Source: Tubulanus polymorphus (Eukaryota > Nemertea > Palaeonemertea > Tubulaniformes > Tubulanidae). From it: a DNA stretch of 64,000 nucleotides. Positions 38,485 through 49,942 of the stretch are shown piece by piece (position 1 is the first letter of the stretch; the number at the start of each line of letters is the position of its first letter). Position numbers and translations under genes: made by a program. A model generated the notes under the pieces. The model had not been told where the DNA came from. It did not search any database and worked only from the letters and a program-made list of their open reading frames with translations. Location of the stretch: the NCBI RefSeq assembly GCF_964204645.1, contig NC_134035.1, forward strand, positions 186,001 to 250,000. Reading direction: 5' to 3'.

Positions 38485-41400
38485 GATACTATTTTCACAC
38501 AATGCTATTATTCTTTCTCACACACAAAGAAAAAAATCAATATTTCATCCGTTCGCGAAATTAGATGAATTACATTCGCTGCGACGATGAATCAAATGGA
38601 GCGATTGTTATTTATTGGTTGAAAGTCGAAGAGTTAAGTTGTAGCAACAACAGTTCGATTCTTGTTTTAACTGGACACAGTTTCAGGTTTGTTGATTTCT
38701 CATTTTTTGTTGTAATTCAGTCATTGATCAGATAACCTTCTTATTACGTATTACTTCGTAAATTTCGATACTTTAATACTTTAACAGGATCCTCTTCCAC
38801 AGCAGCTACGTTTCACTCAAATTAGTTTTCCAATATATAATAGGGATATCATATATAGTATCCCTAGGGTTTGTTAGTTACCTAATCGTTGGTGGTAAGC
38901 TTTTTATAATCAGATGGGCTTATACCAACGTGGTTTGTGCAAAATATCCGATCATGAAACTAAACCACAGACAGGTTACTGACTACCCTAGGGTCAAATT
39001 CTAACAAATAAAAACTATGCACATGGGTCCGTAGTATTAATTATAGTTAGGGAGTCATTGCTATCCATGAACTACATTAAAAATCAACAATTTCTGAAAA
39101 CAGTTAATTTCACTCATACTGGATATTTTCGGACAACAGGTGATTACTTGTCTGTCTCAGCGATATTAGAGTTTTAGAAATATATTTCAAAAAATATTTG
39201 AGTAAGTTAAATTCAAGCTGATCTGATGCCTGTTAAATGTGGCAGCTCAAATCACAAAATTTTCAACAAGCCTCGTGGTAAATGAAATGTATGATCGCCT
39301 CGGGCTGTATTACTATTGTGTGTGAAAAATACTATTTCAGCATCACGTATCAATTAGGATGCTGCTGCTGCTGCTGCTGCGTGTCTATACAGGTATCAAT
39401 CTGTAAGCTGGAACCTGCCCCCCTTCTGATATTCGACCACCACTGCTGATGATCAGTTTTTGAAAGTGAAATGTCTAATGTCTGGTGTTTGTAGTTCATT
39501 TTCAGTTAAAAAATGTCTCAGGTGAAGCACTGAACACATGTAAAGTGTGGATTATCAGAAATTGGACCATTGAAAACAGAAATCACCTACAAAGCCTACA
39601 GATTGATATTTGAGTGGAAACTCACCAGTAAGAACAAGAGAATGATAACTTCCAGCTGCGAGTTGTGTGAATTTCACATGAGTTGAGTTACTATCAGATA
39701 TAACAACTACAAAATAAAACCAGCTTGTTCAAAACTTTAAGATAGAGTGGCTAGATTTTATTTCAAAGAATCTTATACCTTTTTGAGGTGATGTGATTTT
39801 ATTTTCATTTTTTCCGAGACCAAGTTGACCTTTTCTACCTGAACCCATACTGTAAATATCTCCAGAAGCTGAAAAGAAAAATCAATAACCAATTTGAAAC
39901 AACGATGCTGATGATCGCCAGTGATCTTTATCCTATGCGCGATCTCGCAGTCTCTACAGATGCTTTTTTGTCTTGAGGGCCCAAAGCCTGACCTTCTCAC
40001 ATCTAGATTGGAGGATTTCCAATAGGTTGGTGGAGTGACGTCCTTTACTGCCCTAGTAATTTACACAACTTAGTTCTAAGTGCAAACTCTAGTGCCTTCA
40101 AACAATTTCAAAAAGTTTTTAAATTTCCAGTAGTACATTTAGGGCTTCCTAACATCTTGCTAACATCTTGTTGCTTCATCCCGTCGAAATAACCGACCCA
40201 TTTGAATTTCAGTTTATCCAACAATTGCACAAGTTAAATGTATTTGTTCTTGATAATTCAGATTTACCAGTAAGGAGCAGTGAATGACGTAATCCTGCAG
40301 CTATATCAGTGACTTCATCAGCGAGCGGACTGAGCGTCTGAAAAACAAACAACAGTCTCGATGGATACCGCTAGTCTAGAATTCCCGTTGCCAACAATTG
40401 GTGAATCATTAGCAACACTGACTACTTCAATACAGACTAACGAATCGTCGCGACAACCAATAAATATTGGTCGTGAAGAAGAAATAATTAACAGAGATGT
40501 TGTGAAGTCGAAGAAGAAAAATAAAATCACACCAAAACCAAAATATTTCGAAATGAACTGTGATTTTAATGACAAGTTTGGAAAGACTTATCACCAGTTG
40601 TCTCGAGTGAAGCCAATTTATAAAAGATTTACGGATGCTGAATTGGCGAATAACGGTGAAGTTAACTTAAAAACAAGGTATTCCAATATGTACACTAAAA
40701 TAATGGCAGATATGAATGATAGTTTGAGGAGTGTAAAGTCTACGAGGAAGGATTGTCAATACGAAACAGAGAATTCAATCAGTAACTGTAGCAATAAATA
40801 CATGAATACAACAGCGTCTGAAACAACGACATTAAACAGCAATCATTCTACAGCAACTACAGACAGCAAATTACTGAACACAAGTTTAAATAAGGCAAGT
40901 TATTGAATATTAATGGATTCTATAGGTTCTAATCAAAGCCACTAGAATTAATGATCACTTACAGGCACCGGTAAAGATTGCTGAGATGAGAGTCCTAGCT
41001 GCCCATACGCATTACTTCCCCAAACAAACAGTTGTTTCTCAGCTGAAAAATAAGATTCGGATTAAATAAATTTCGAATAATTTCAATCTACTGAGAGAAA
41101 TATTTAATACCTACCAGTTAAGGCTAATGTAAAGTCCCATCCACAAGCGATTTTGATGATTTTATCGGGAGCTTTCTCAACCTTTTGAAGTTGAGATATA
41201 TTCATACAATGCGATAAACCCAACTGTCCCTTATTATTCCAACCACATCCAAATAATTCACCATCATCTGAAATATCCATTTATGAATATAGTTGATGCA
41301 TACTTATAGATATACAAAAACAGGTGTCCTAGAAATCCATCTCAGTTGTAATCTAGTCCAGTTAAAAGGGAACCCAATGACTTACTCATTAATATGAAAG

Positions 41401-42093
41401 TATGGCCACCTCCACAATGTATTGATTTGATGTTGGACGATGAATCAGTTTGTTCTGGTTTGGTTAATTGTTTAGGAAGATGTGAGTCTTCATTGTGTCC
41501 CAGTCCTAACTGACCGTAAGTATTCGCTCCCTGTAATAGAACAATGAATATAATCATAACTAGTTCATTAAGCATCAAATTGCTACAGGACTGTCGCAAA
41601 TCCAGCGGGAGACAGGCCAGTGTTTGGTAGGGAACTGGCACTGGGTGGAATGAGAGTGGGATGGAGCCAGGACACTGGGACACCACCATTCTCTTTTCGA
41701 ATAAGACCTAATTAGATAACTTCCTTGTTCTTGCAAGACAAGCAATGCTGCATGTTGTACCAGTGCATGGACAAATATTTCAGTTCTAAATGCAATTCAT
41801 GTTATTTGACTCAATACTACTCAAACGCCCGGCGCTCAAGGCCCGCAAGACAAAACGTCACCGGCTGCTGGCGCCACTCTCGGTCGATTGCTGAATTAAT
41901 ATTTCTATAAATTGCACTGTTTCGTAGTTTTTGAATGATTTGGTAAGGCAAATACAAAGTTACAAGGTTTACGTAAGAAATTGGTCTTTGTGGATGATTT
42001 TGTCGCAAAGCTTAGTGACTGACACAAATCGCAGTAGACATTTACCCAAGAAAAGAGAGAATATTTTTGCGAACAACGACCTGGTTCAGCCAT
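36947..42093 (-). CDS. SERGEF: SERGEF-like RCC1-repeat protein, 10 exons, 380 aa
   Basis: The protein is a seven-bladed RCC1-type propeller. In vertebrates SERGEF (DelGEF) binds the exocyst subunit Sec5 and affects secretion. Exons on the minus strand: 42046-42093, 41386-41530, 41115-41267, 40963-41042, 40268-40337, 39779-39868, 39626-39706, 37819-37974, 37314-37466 and 36947-37113. They sum to 381 codons including the stop. Exon 1 gives MAEPGRCSQKYSLFSW and joins to GANTYGQLGLGHNED, matching the SERGEF N-terminus. Later repeats read FGCGWNNKGQLGLSH, FVWGSNAYGQLGLSS, YGWGCNKFGQLG, YSWGRANYNQLGR and SWGWNEHGICGNGNEE. The C-terminus ends just after the last repeat, so the disordered tail of human SERGEF is absent. 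Intron 4 (40338-40962) is almost filled by an opposite-strand open frame. The gene is head-to-head with NFYA. Confidence 0.95.
38440..38481. repeat. AT dinucleotide microsatellite
   Basis: About 20 uninterrupted TA/AT dinucleotides lie in the largest SERGEF intron (37975-39625). It is likely length-variable. Confidence 0.95.
38864..38994 (+). mobile_element. Dispersed repeat copy A (SERGEF intron)
   Basis: This segment matches 52241-52400 in reverse complement. Shared strings include cctaatcgttggtggtaagc, ttataccaacg and gaaactaaaccacagacagg. The two copies flank different genes in opposite orientation and differ by substitutions, as expected of a dispersed element. Both lie in introns. There is no coding capacity, and the ends are poorly defined. 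Confidence 0.8.
40361..40906 (+). CDS. Intronless antisense open frame nested in SERGEF intron 4, 181 aa, unknown
   Basis: An ATG-initiated frame of 181 codons fills 546 of the 625 bp of the SERGEF intron between exons 4 and 5, on the opposite strand. The product is hydrophilic, with a basic patch (VKSKKKNKITPKPKYFEMN), a central part reading FNDKFGKTYHQLSRVKPIYK and TRYSNMYTKIMADMNDSL, and a Ser/Thr/Asn-rich tail. It has no signal peptide, membrane segment or recognisable domain. Codon choice looks like the neighbouring genes and the composition looks like a real protein. AG|GCAAGT at 40893-40900 matches a GC-AG donor consensus just before the stop, so a spliced continuation is possible. It could be a nested gene, a retrocopy, or a chance frame. 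I do not recognise a family. Confidence 0.45.
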   Translation: MDTASLEFPLPTIGESLATLTTSIQTNESSRQPINIGREEEIINRDVVKSKKKNKITPKPKYFEMNCDFNDKFGKTYHQLSRVKPIYKRFTDAELANNGEVNLKTRYSNMYTKIMADMNDSLRSVKSTRKDCQYETENSISNCSNKYMNTTASETTTLNSNHSTATTDSKLLNTSLNKASY

Positions 42094-43193
42094 TTTGACT
42101 CAAAGTAGGTCAGGGGCAGCTGATTGGCGATTGAGTCTGTGCTCTTCTGTCCATTGAGTTAATTATGCCCCCCTCTTATTACTTATCTACACACGGCTCG
42201 TTTACTGAATCAACTAAAAAACTAATTTTATTTTCGAGGGTATTTCGTCGTATTTCCCGTTACACAACCGTGCGTCAGTCTCCGCTTAAATAAATAGGGT
42301 TTCGTAGAGCTGGGTTTAGAATACGAATGTGCAGCGAGTTTCGGGGAGGGTTGACTCAATGATATAAGAGCACCAATGGTTTAGAAGCTGTACGCTGTTT
42401 TTCGTTGATGATTCGTTGTCCATTCACAGGATTGATTTCTATAACCAATCACCTCGGAACAGGCGCTCACCATTTGGCCCAATGTAAGTCCACAAATTAT
42501 CGTTCTCTATTTCTATTTATTGTTATTCGTCGGGTGTCGGGTCGATGCGGTAAACTTGAAGATGACAAACTTTAAGCGCTTTCTCGTCGCTAGACAAAAT
42601 CATGATCATCGATGTCCCGGCCATTTTCTTTTTTCGCTTCACTCTCCCTCATCCCTACCCTATTTTAATAGTATTAATCAACATACGATTAAACAAGAAT
42701 GCTGCCATAGTCGCTATGTATGATAACAACACAGCCTGACAAGTGGGGTCTGCTAAACCGGTTAGAAATGTGTAAGGCTGATTCTTATTCATAAATAATA
42801 ATTTTTGGTCATCATTTTATGGATAAAAGAATCGTATCAATTGAGGTTCTTTCATCGACAAAACTGAATCTCAGTGTCTCACAATCGGACAGACTACTAA
42901 ACGTTTCTCTGATTCTATTGCTCTCAAAAACCTCACTTAAATGAATCCAAAGTTGTTACTGTACTCTTAATACTCTTAATTGAATATTGTTTGAGTGAAA
43001 GTGAAGTTTATTTGGTTCAATGTAAGTTTCCCCGGACTCAAACAGGGCCTGGATTTAACTCTGGATAAATTTAACAATTGATTTGATTAATGAAGGAATT
43101 AAATCTTATCTTCTAGAGTTAAACTTTTTTTTGAAACTGGACACACAGTTGGTTCTGGTCTCTCTGACATTAAAAACCTCTGTTGATTTTCAG
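42094..43193. promoter_or_regulatory. Bidirectional SERGEF/NFYA promoter region with several CCAAT boxes, and NFYA 5' leader
   Basis: SERGEF starts at 42093 going left, and the first NFYA coding exon starts at 43194. CCAAT-type motifs on either strand appear at about 42123 (gattgg), 42373 (ccaatgg) and 42444 (ccaatcac). A good splice donor (ccaat|gtaagt) at about 42483 and the acceptor before 43194 suggest a noncoding first NFYA exon ending near 42482. Since NF-Y binds CCAAT, feedback control is possible; that is an inference. Confidence 0.5.
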
Positions 43194-45894
43194 ATGGAGC
43201 AACAACAGTACCAGGTGGTTACAGCTGCCGATGGGACGCAGCAGGTGCATCCGATTCAAACCACACAACAGCAGCAGATCATCATGCAGACTCTTCCTGC
43301 ATCTACAACACAATCAGCTGTACAACCTCAGGTAAAACTCATCATCTTTGCTCTACATTCAGGCTAAGTGTCTCTTACAATAGATTATAGTCGTCAGCCC
43401 TGTACAGCTGTTGTCTTATGAATTCAAATTAATCGGAATTAACATTGATTTTTGTGAATCTATGTAGGTTGTACAGGTCAATCAAGCCGGTCAAATCATA
43501 CAGCCACAAGCATCGACCGGTCAAGTAATACAACTGCCAAACGGACAAACTTTCCAGTTACAGAGCGGACAGCAGGTATAACTACTATATACCACACTAG
43601 TACTGGCCAGTCAGATCTGGGTCGGCAAGTCAGACGTAGGAAGATTGTTTTCTAATTGTGTTGTGTTTTCTCTGTGTAGATACAACTGGTGCAGATGCCT
43701 CAGACACAACAAATACAACAAAGTCAGCAACAGGTACAACCCATAAACCTAGTTTAGGCTAACATAAGATTATACCTTGATTCTCCAATAATCGGCCGGG
43801 TCATTTTGTAAACTACACTAAGATTTGTAATCAGTTCATTTCTATAACTGCTGGGTCTGTTGTGGTAAAATTGATCGTGATTTTAAGAAAAGTAATGTAC
43901 AGTGTAGATAGGCGGCCGGTCGGCTCAACTTTTAAGCTGTGTTTAATCGGTATTTATGATTGATAGGTTGTGATACAGCAACCGCAGGCCGCTCAAACGG
44001 TCGCTCAGACAGTCGCCCAACCTCAGCAGCAGGTCATACAGATGCCAGATGGACAGACGATTATATTCACTCCGATGGTCGCCGGGCAACAAGCCGCGGA
44101 ACAGCCAGCTGCAGCGACGCAGCAAACTACGATACAGCTACCGGGAGGACAGAGTAAGACACTGCTTCAATAATCTATAAAACTGAGGTTAAAAATATTC
44201 ATAAATTTCAACTTATTGAAATATTTTTGCGGGTTTTGTTTTCAGCGGGAGTGATACAGTTACCGATCGGTGCTATCAACACAGCCCAACAGGGGGCGAC
44301 AACAGTACAGGTGGCGCAACCTACTCAAACTCAAGCAGCTCCGCAAGCGATCACCGTACCAGGTGCAAATGGACAGAGCGTCATAATGGTAGGGATTCAG
44401 TTAATTTTTGCGGCGAGAGTTTCCAAGTGTTCATTGATTCCGATCAGTTTTATATTTGACTCTTGTTTTGTTGGTTCGATTTATTTTGTTACATAAAGAT
44501 GATTCCCGGTGCGGGAGGTGCAGCTACCACGACGACAGGTGCGGCTACAGCGGCAGCTGCGAACATACAACGAGTACCGATATCAGGTGCGTCGGAGGTA
44601 CTCGAAGAGGAACCGCTTTATGTCAACGCGAAACAATACCATCGAATATTGAAACGACGACAAGCTCGCGCTAAATTAGAGGCCGAGGGTAAAATACCTA
44701 AAGAGAGAAAGGTCAGTGTTAATACTACGGTTAAACTATGCACTCGTCGACCGCAGCAACTGAACGTTAAATTTACTGAATTTTCAGAAATATCTTCACG
44801 AATCTCGACATCGTCACGCGATGAACCGACAGAGAGGAGACGGCGGTCGATTCCATACGGGGCATGAACTGAAAAATATGTCGTCGACGACGACGAATCA
44901 TACGACCACCGATCATCAACAAATACTGAAAACAGAAACGACTACGTTAAGTATGGCAGACGTGATCGATGTTAATTCTCCCTTACAAGCGCATTTAGGA
45001 AACCAGAATTCACTACCACAAGTAAGACATTCGTTTTCATTTTTTGCGTCGTTTGTTTTTCCGTTATTTCGTGTTTTGTCGATGTTGTCAAATTTATTTC
45101 ACATATTCGTCTGTGAATCTTCAATGTTCCTACTTATAAAATTTAAACCTATTCTCGAGGGGTGATGTGTGGAGGGGGGGGTCGCGAGTGAATGCCGAGT
45201 GGTTACTACAGTAGTTATGTTTTATCAATTCAAAGGTAACGTCTGCCAGTACCGGTAGTCTACATAATGTTTGGAGTAAATTTAATGCTGTTACTCAATC
45301 TACATAGTATATATCAGAGTAAGTACTCAAAAACTCCTCACTGGTGAACATAGGGTACTCAAACTCCTTACTGGTGAATATAGGGTACTCAAACTCATCA
45401 CTGGTGAATATAGGGTACTCAAACTCATCACTGGTGAATATAGGGTACTCAAACTCCTCACTGGTGAACATAGGGTACTCAAACTCCTCATTTAGTGAAT
45501 CTAGGGTACTCAAACTCCTCACTTAGTGAACATTGGGTACTCACACTCCTAACTGTTGAATATAGGGTACCGGTACTTCTCAAATTCTTCACTTATTAGT
45601 GAATCTGAGATACTCAAATTTCACGCTGTTGAAACTAGGTATGGTATCTCGCGAATGTGTACATGTGCTCCGGACTGAGGAGTGTAGGGGATGCATGCTC
45701 CGGAGTGAAGGGTGTATAGTCCCTGCAGCAGATTTATGCCTGCATGAATATGACGAGCGTCAATATATATCAACTGTTATGAATATATATTGTTGTTGTA
45801 TTTTCAGAATGGATCTGACACATCTATAACGGACATGTTAAACTCCGAGTCATCTCTTGTATTTAGTAATGCGGGTCTTGTGAAAGTAGAGTGA
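43194..45894 (+). CDS. NFYA: NF-YA, CCAAT-binding transcription factor subunit, 8 coding exons, 387 aa
   Basis: NF-YA gives the NF-Y trimer its CCAAT specificity in the nucleus. Exons: 43194-43331, 43468-43575, 43680-43733, 43967-44153, 44246-44388, 44499-44711, 44788-45021 and 45808-45894, all GT-AG and in phase, 388 codons with the stop. The first 247 residues are a Gln-rich activation region (VQMPQTQQIQQSQQQ, VIQQPQAAQTVAQTVAQPQQ). The conserved core spans 248-306. The NF-YB/NF-YC-binding helix begins EPLYVNAKQYHRILKRRQAR; the linker is EAEGKIPKER; the DNA-binding part is YLHESRHRHAMNRQRGDGGR followed by FHTG. The family's key residues look intact. The ATG directly follows the acceptor and aligns with the family start (MEQ). 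Introns are short except the last, which holds a 30-bp minisatellite. Confidence 0.97.
45322..45575 (+). repeat. 30-bp minisatellite in the last NFYA intron
   Basis: About eight units of tagggtactcaaactcctca followed by ctggtgaata or similar run in step at 30 bp; the last copies are diverged (ttagtgaat). The open frames here on both strands (NIGYSNSSLV, EFEYPIFTSD) come from the repeat and are not genes. Confidence 0.93.
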
Positions 45895-47499
45895 ATAGTT
45901 ATATTCAAACAGCGTTACTGACATTGTGCTATCAACTGAGACCAAGAGAGTGGATCTCCGTCGATCTTCTCGGTCTGTGTTGCGGTTTTTCTGGTATCCA
46001 GGAGTTGTGTTACAAGCGATGGTACGTAATGTAAGTCAGATTTGCTACGGGTCGAGATTTGTAGTTTTAATCTTACTTCGAGGAAACGACATCAAGCGAA
46101 TGAATACCGATTTATATGTAAATATATCTGTGTGTATCATGGATAGTAAGTTACCCTTGTATTGTGTTATTGTAAACTGTACAAAAAGACTCCGGTTTTA
46201 ATTGTTCATATCAAAGCTCTTCAAATGTTCTCATACATCATTTCAATGATTGATAAACTACTAAAATGTCTCATAATAAAACCAGATGTAATGATTAGGA
46301 TCATTACCTCCTAAATGTATGGAAAAAAACCCATTATTGTGGAATTTGTTCTATGAAGATATCGTCTAAATTCGTCTATTTTAGATGTTTTTTATGTATT
46401 CTTTAAATACACAAATGTTGTTTGGGAACTATACGATGTGTGTAGTGTATCTACACATGACTAATTGTTGCGTTGTATCTGATGTTCGTGAAAAAGTGCG
46501 TTTACAGTTCATAGAATAAGTAGTAATCAATTATTACACATGCAACCATTACACAGGAAAGCATAAAGAGACCAGGGCCCAGTTTCACAAACAGTGTAAT
46601 CGCTATTGGTTACTTCATATCTTCGATGAGGACAACAATTCAAACTTAACTGTTTTAGGCTTACACTTATTCGTGAAACTGGGCCCAGTGCCTATAGGCT
46701 TACTGTTCATCACTAGCAAACCAGCACAAAAAAATGCAAATACTAATAAAAGTCCAATTGAATTTTCACGATGTCACCCGAGCATTTTGTGGAAAATGTC
46801 CTCCACTTTTGGTTTCATTGTAGTCGACTACTCTCCACTGAAGTCACGTGACTCGCTCGTTGTATCGTGGTGTGTAGAGTGACAGTGATATAAATCATGT
46901 ATGAAATGTTGTGTATATTCGTTTTAAATATGTCTAAATGTACAGTGTATTTATTACTATAATTATTATTAATTATATAAGAAAATATGTGTTTTAATGT
47001 ACACAATAAAGAAAGAAAACTGCAATAATAATTTATCAATTTCATGATTTTGAGTTTTTTCTTTCTGCGTGTAGTTGGTTTGTGGAGTGATAATCCTGGA
47101 TCTGCACCCTCATGAGAACGAGCTAGCCGAAGCCCTATTGTTCTGGATCGAATTGGTTTAAACCTAACAATTGTATGCGATATCTCGATTCATCAAACCG
47201 AGATACCGAAGATTGAACGGATTACAAATACTAGCATCTACGCCAGTAAAATGAGAAGCTCGTAGCTTTATCTTTCTTGATGTCGTTTGAATTCCCAAAA
47301 CTACTATTGAATTGTTCATTGGATCGAGTTACGCCTTTTGAAATACTGCTCACACTACCTCAGCTAACCTGGGTTCAGCCTATCCTATAGGTGTACTAGG
47401 TACAAACCTAGGATCTCATTTTCCTTCAGCAACCCGGGGCCGCATGGAATGAATCGGTTACAATCGACGAACTTTTAGCTACGTAGATTTTATTTAGAT
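45895..47499. other. NFYA 3' region and tail-to-tail spacer to RHNO1
   Basis: Past the NFYA stop lie candidate poly(A) signals at about 46276 and 47006 (aataaa) and one palindromic element (46575-46687). RHNO1 ends from the other side at 47500, with AATAAA on the minus strand about a dozen bases past its stop (47488-47493). I see no convincing gene; the 60-90-codon frames here have no family resemblance. Confidence 0.6.
46575..46687. mobile_element. Short palindromic (foldback) element 3' of NFYA
   Basis: Ends gggcccagtttcacaa and its inverted form ttcgtgaaactgggccc enclose a centre with further inverted matches (gtgtaa, ttacac). Length is about 113 bp. It belongs to the same family as the copies at 31473, 34154, 53716 and 61216. 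Confidence 0.75.
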
Positions 47500-48450
47500 T
47501 CAGATTAACACATTCGAATATTTATCTTTGCACAGTTTTAGGCGTCGTTCTCTGACGGACAGCCCGTAGTCCTGTTCGGGCGTATCGGCCGCTAGGATAC
47601 GGGCAGACGTCGTCGGTGTCACATCTCTCGGCGATACGAATAACCGACGATTCTGATTGGTCGGAGTAATGTGTAATCTTAAACTGAACGATTCAAACAA
47701 ATCTTCACAAATTGCGGCTGTATTTAAATCACTGAATAGTTTTTTAACGGGTGAAGTTTTATTTTTCGTCGCTCGATGTTTTTCGCCACCTACTCGACGA
47801 CGAGTGGAGACAGAAGGGGTCGTGTTGCGTTCCACCGAACGACAAGTCGACATCGTTTCTCCACGCGGAAGTTTTTTATATTTTCGATTATGAGTTAACG
47901 ATTTCGAAGGAGTTTCGAATTCAGCCGGGTCGCCGTCGACGAAACTGAATTGTTGCGCGGGAGAACGAGGCTGGTCTCCGTGGAATTGTAGCGGTATTTT
48001 CGCGTGTCGATTCCTCGTGCGATGAGAGTAGATATAAGTCGCTTGGTGATCGGTATTTGATGTGGTGTCATTATTTCTACGAGGTTTTCGGACTCCGAGC
48101 TGTCGTCGAATGGAAGGATTCCTGATGCCTCGAAACTGCGGTGACACCTGCAATTAATGAATAAGACAAATAAATGTTTTTCTAAGAGTGGCCTAAAAAG
48201 AGAGATTATTCATTGTCCAAAAAAGCAACTTTTTTAGGCCCAACTCCAAATACTGAGACTGAATCAAAATGGTGGTTTATTATTATCTTACCCAAGGAAT
48301 ATTAGTTTGCGAGTCGATCGTTATGACGTCAGCAGTTGGTGGATTTTCAGACGCTAGAACCGGAGAAACTCGATCACCGCAAATTGATATCGGACTTTCG
48401 ACAAATATCAGTTTCGGTTTTTTCTCGGACTTTTGGCCTCTTCGTGGCAT
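47500..48450 (-). CDS. RHNO1: RHNO1 (RHINO)-like 9-1-1-interacting protein, 2 exons, 268 aa
   Basis: RHNO1 binds the RAD9-RAD1-HUS1 clamp and TopBP1 and supports ATR checkpoint signalling in vertebrates. Exons on the minus strand: 48292-48450 and 47500-48147, phase 0. Only short blocks are conserved. The N-terminus (MPRRGQKSEKKPKLIF) is basic. The clamp-binding motif, SWVSPDF in human, reads PWVSPQF here across the exon junction (W53-F58). The C-terminal block DTPEQDYGLSVRERR (about 241-255) corresponds to human DTPEDKYGIKVTWRRR. Two blocks in the same order, similar length (human 238 aa) and a matching N-terminus make orthology likely. The rest is basic and disordered. The start at 48450 is the first ATG in frame and fits the family. 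The head-to-head neighbour is GTPBP6, not FOXM1 as in mammals. Confidence 0.82.
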
Positions 48451-49942
48451 CCTTTCATCTTTTAGGAGGAAAACCTAAAAATCATTTCATTCTTCCATCA
48501 GGCAGTGGATATGCATTGGTAAAATATCAACATTCTTATCATTATTTGCATTAAAATAGAGCGCGGCTCTACGTCCTTGAGATTCCTTTGATTTCCTCTT
48601 TTGGACTTTTGAAGAATAAAATCTTAATTGAATTGAATTGGATATATTTAAACAATGTAAAACGGACTTTAATACGGGATATCGACAAATTTAAGTTCTT
48701 GAATTACTCGTTTGATGGCGCTAGTCAGAACCGGAAATTGGAACCTAAATCCGCCATGTTCTAGTTCATTTGCAATAAAAATCTCTCGCTTCAAGTTTTT
48801 AGTTAGCGATATTTTACTTACTATACATAGGCACGCATAATCCTTTGAGTATGATATCCCGGCAATGTGTTGAATTCGATAAAACCTCACTTTGAACGTT
48901 AAAGATCACTAGAAATGTGAAAAAACTACCAAAAATCACAAATTTAGCGATGACGCTCGAAGCAGCTAACGGAAGTAATGACTGGTGCCGGGTGTCATCA
49001 CTTTGTTGTTGAGTTCAAGACTCTAAGGTGAATTCATTGCACACTACACCATAAATATGAAATAATATTACGAAATAAAATTGATGTTAGAAGGACTACA
49101 CTCGTAGATTCATAGTAAAATATGAAAAGTACCAGGACTCGAACCAACAATCAAAATTGGGCCGTCAAGTGCTGCCACCATGTAATACCTGGCAACCAGT
49201 CTTTACATCTTCAGCCGTTGCAAAATGTTTTTTGATAATTTTAGGACACTTATAGTGATTTCTAGCCTTTGCAGTGAAGTTTTATCATATCCAACGTAGC
49301 GGTAGGATAACATATTTAAAGGATTACGCGTAACGATGTATAGTAAGTAAAATATCGCTCATTAAAAACTTGAAGCGAGAGATTTTCATTGCAAATGAAC
49401 TAGAGCATGGAGGATTTAGGTTCCAATTTCCGGTTCTGACTAGCGCCATCAAACGAGTAATTTAAGAACTTGAATTTGTCGATATCCCGTACTCAGCATC
49501 GTTCGGTGATTTTGTCGTATGATTCTAGACACACTTTAGCCGTCTAAAATAAATTGGTTTGCCTCTTATTATTAAAAAGTTTGATAGCTAGAAAAGCTAA
49601 AGACATATGTTAACGAGGATTCAATGATAACTGCTGACGTAACTTAAGTTCGTGGAATATAAGGTAAAAATTCGAGAAGAGAGATAGTCTGTGCATATAC
49701 CGTAATACTAAAACAACCACCGGCTAAACCTCCAGCGAATTTTTCACAAAATGCCCTTAGGTTTCCGAGGGGCTTGTATCCACTTTTTATGGCGTAATTT
49801 TTTATCCTTATTCCAGATAATGGTTTAGCTGACCTTTTGCAGAACTGATCATCGCATCTTAGAATGCAGCTACGCGTCGCAGCAAGTGCAGCTTGAAGAG
49901 AGAGAGAGGAGACTGTAACAAGTCAGGAGGAAATTTGTCATC
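48451..49942. other. Head-to-head spacer RHNO1/GTPBP6 occupied by an inverted-repeat element
   Basis: More than half of this 1.5-kb spacer is the 815-bp inverted-repeat element at 48675-49489. A purine run (gagagagagaggagac) lies near 49896, close to the GTPBP6 start. No further gene is seen; the 73-codon frame at 48669-48890 lies in the element's arm. Confidence 0.65.
48675..49489. mobile_element. MITE-like element, about 815 bp, 170-bp terminal inverted repeats, TA target duplication
   Basis: The left arm (about 48675-48847) starts cgggatatcgacaaattt. The right arm (about 49318-49489) is its inverted copy ending aatttgtcgatatcccg. Inside both arms lie gatggcgctagtcagaaccg and gaaccta-type matches with a few differences. 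The element is bounded by TA on each side (48673-48674 and 49490-49491), the duplication expected of Tc1/mariner-type insertion. There is no transposase frame, so it would be non-autonomous. It separates two divergent genes. Confidence 0.85.

Noticed and set aside
45295-45526. Open frames EFEYPIFTSD (minus) and NIGYSNSSLV (plus) in the NFYA intron
   Set aside because: Both come from the 30-bp minisatellite.
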